Source: Mesolinea sp040772305 (GTDB taxonomy: Bacteria > Chloroflexota > Anaerolineae > Anaerolineales > Anaerolineaceae). From it: a stretch of 64,000 nucleotides of DNA. Position 1 is the stretch's first letter; each line of letters begins with the position of its first letter. A program made the position numbers and the translations under genes. The notes beneath the pieces are model-generated. The model was given only the letters and a program-made list of their open reading frames with translations. It did not search any database and was not told where the DNA came from. Positions 63,840 through 64,000 of this stretch are shown here, in pieces. The DNA is taken from NCBI GenBank assembly GCA_040772305.1, contig JAXGYK010000002.1, positions 310,001 to 374,000 on the forward strand, given 5' to 3'.

Positions 63840-64000
63840 TGTAGGATTGTCAAACATATTGGACAGTCTGAGATAAAAATTGAACAGGTGATAAGAACTT
63901 CAATGGACGCATCGGTATATGGTTAGAACGCTGATTGTGTCTTCTCAGTTGTCTTTTGAAATCCTCAAATGAATAGAACTTTGACTTGTTATAGAAACGT
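63840..64000 (-). mobile_element. IS481-type element, truncated by window edge
   Basis: Begins with TGTAGGATTGTCAAACA and continues ATATTGGACAGT, matching the terminal repeat of the element at 48272-49339. It is a divergent relative, not a copy. Only its transposase 3' end is in the window. Confidence 0.75.
63850..64000 (-). CDS. IS481-family transposase, C-terminal 50 residues only
   Basis: The minus strand gives RFYNKSKFYSFEDFKRQL, HNQRSNHIPMRPLKFLSP and a final TVQYV, closely matching the end of the transposase at 48283-49245 (HNQRTNKIPMRPLKFLCP, TVQYV). The 5' part lies beyond the window. Confidence 0.8.
   Translation of the reverse strand, partial: RFYNKSKFYSFEDFKRQLRRHNQRSNHIPMRPLKFLSPVQFLSQTVQYV

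Noticed and set aside
1..64000. CRISPR array, prophage or rRNA operon
   Set aside because: I saw no regularly spaced repeats, phage structural genes or rRNA sequence.

Overview
The window reads as chromosome of an anaerobic, monoderm-like bacterium of the Chloroflexota, most likely class Anaerolineae. The basis is gene content, not a database search: an FhaA-like/FHA/FtsW-PBP fusion cluster, an FtsK-CDP-alcohol transferase-Lgt run, a 7TM receptor protein, lipoproteins with Pro/Thr-rich linkers, frequent GTG/TTG starts and 4-base gene overlaps.

Layout. 1-6 kb: end of an iron-siderophore/cobalamin-type ABC importer, then an NRAMP-related divalent-metal transporter and a soluble MgtE-type (PRC-MgtE_N-CBS) protein. 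6-8.8 kb: decayed or interrupted small genes and an unknown alpha-barrel protein. 9-13.4 kb: an MNIO/DUF692-like enzyme translationally coupled to a heterodimeric ABC exporter, followed by an IS5-family element with a 7-bp target duplication. 15-19 kb: molybdate transport operon (modA, modB, modC, molybdopterin-binding protein). 19-28 kb: hydrolase, membrane glycosyltransferase-like proteins, a lipoprotein, an alpha-oxoamine synthase, AlkD and a methyltransferase. 28.3-37 kb: tRNA-Met, purine nucleoside phosphorylase, GNAT, 7TM receptor, FtsK, CDP-alcohol transferase, Lgt. 37-46.7 kb: first copy of a 1711-bp IS1182-type element that breaks the 3' end of an FtsW-PBP gene, then MTA phosphorylase, two FHA proteins, a PHP phosphoesterase, tRNA-Leu, a frameshifted second IS1182-type element and an FtsB/DivIC-like gene.

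47-60 kb is the most distinctive part: a self-contained catabolic island with a different, Clostridia-like flavour. It holds a ROK repressor, an IS481-type element, an ion-transporter-superfamily permease, a HyuA-type hydantoinase/oxoprolinase-like ATPase without HyuB, a small HExxH protein, two tandem FAD oxidoreductases, an L-threitol/erythritol-dehydrogenase-like MDR enzyme, an FGGY kinase and an SDR. All genes after the regulator run in one direction with strong Shine-Dalgarno sequences and short gaps. The set suggests uptake, oxidation and phosphorylation of a polyol- or sugar-acid-type compound, but the substrate cannot be read from sequence.

60-64 kb: tyrosyl-tRNA synthetase, a second identical copy of the 1711-bp IS, the C-terminal fragment of a penicillin-binding protein directly abutting it, and the start of another IS481-type element. 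Long exact repeats at 37.0 and 61.7 kb mean the order of the segment between them should be confirmed by long reads.
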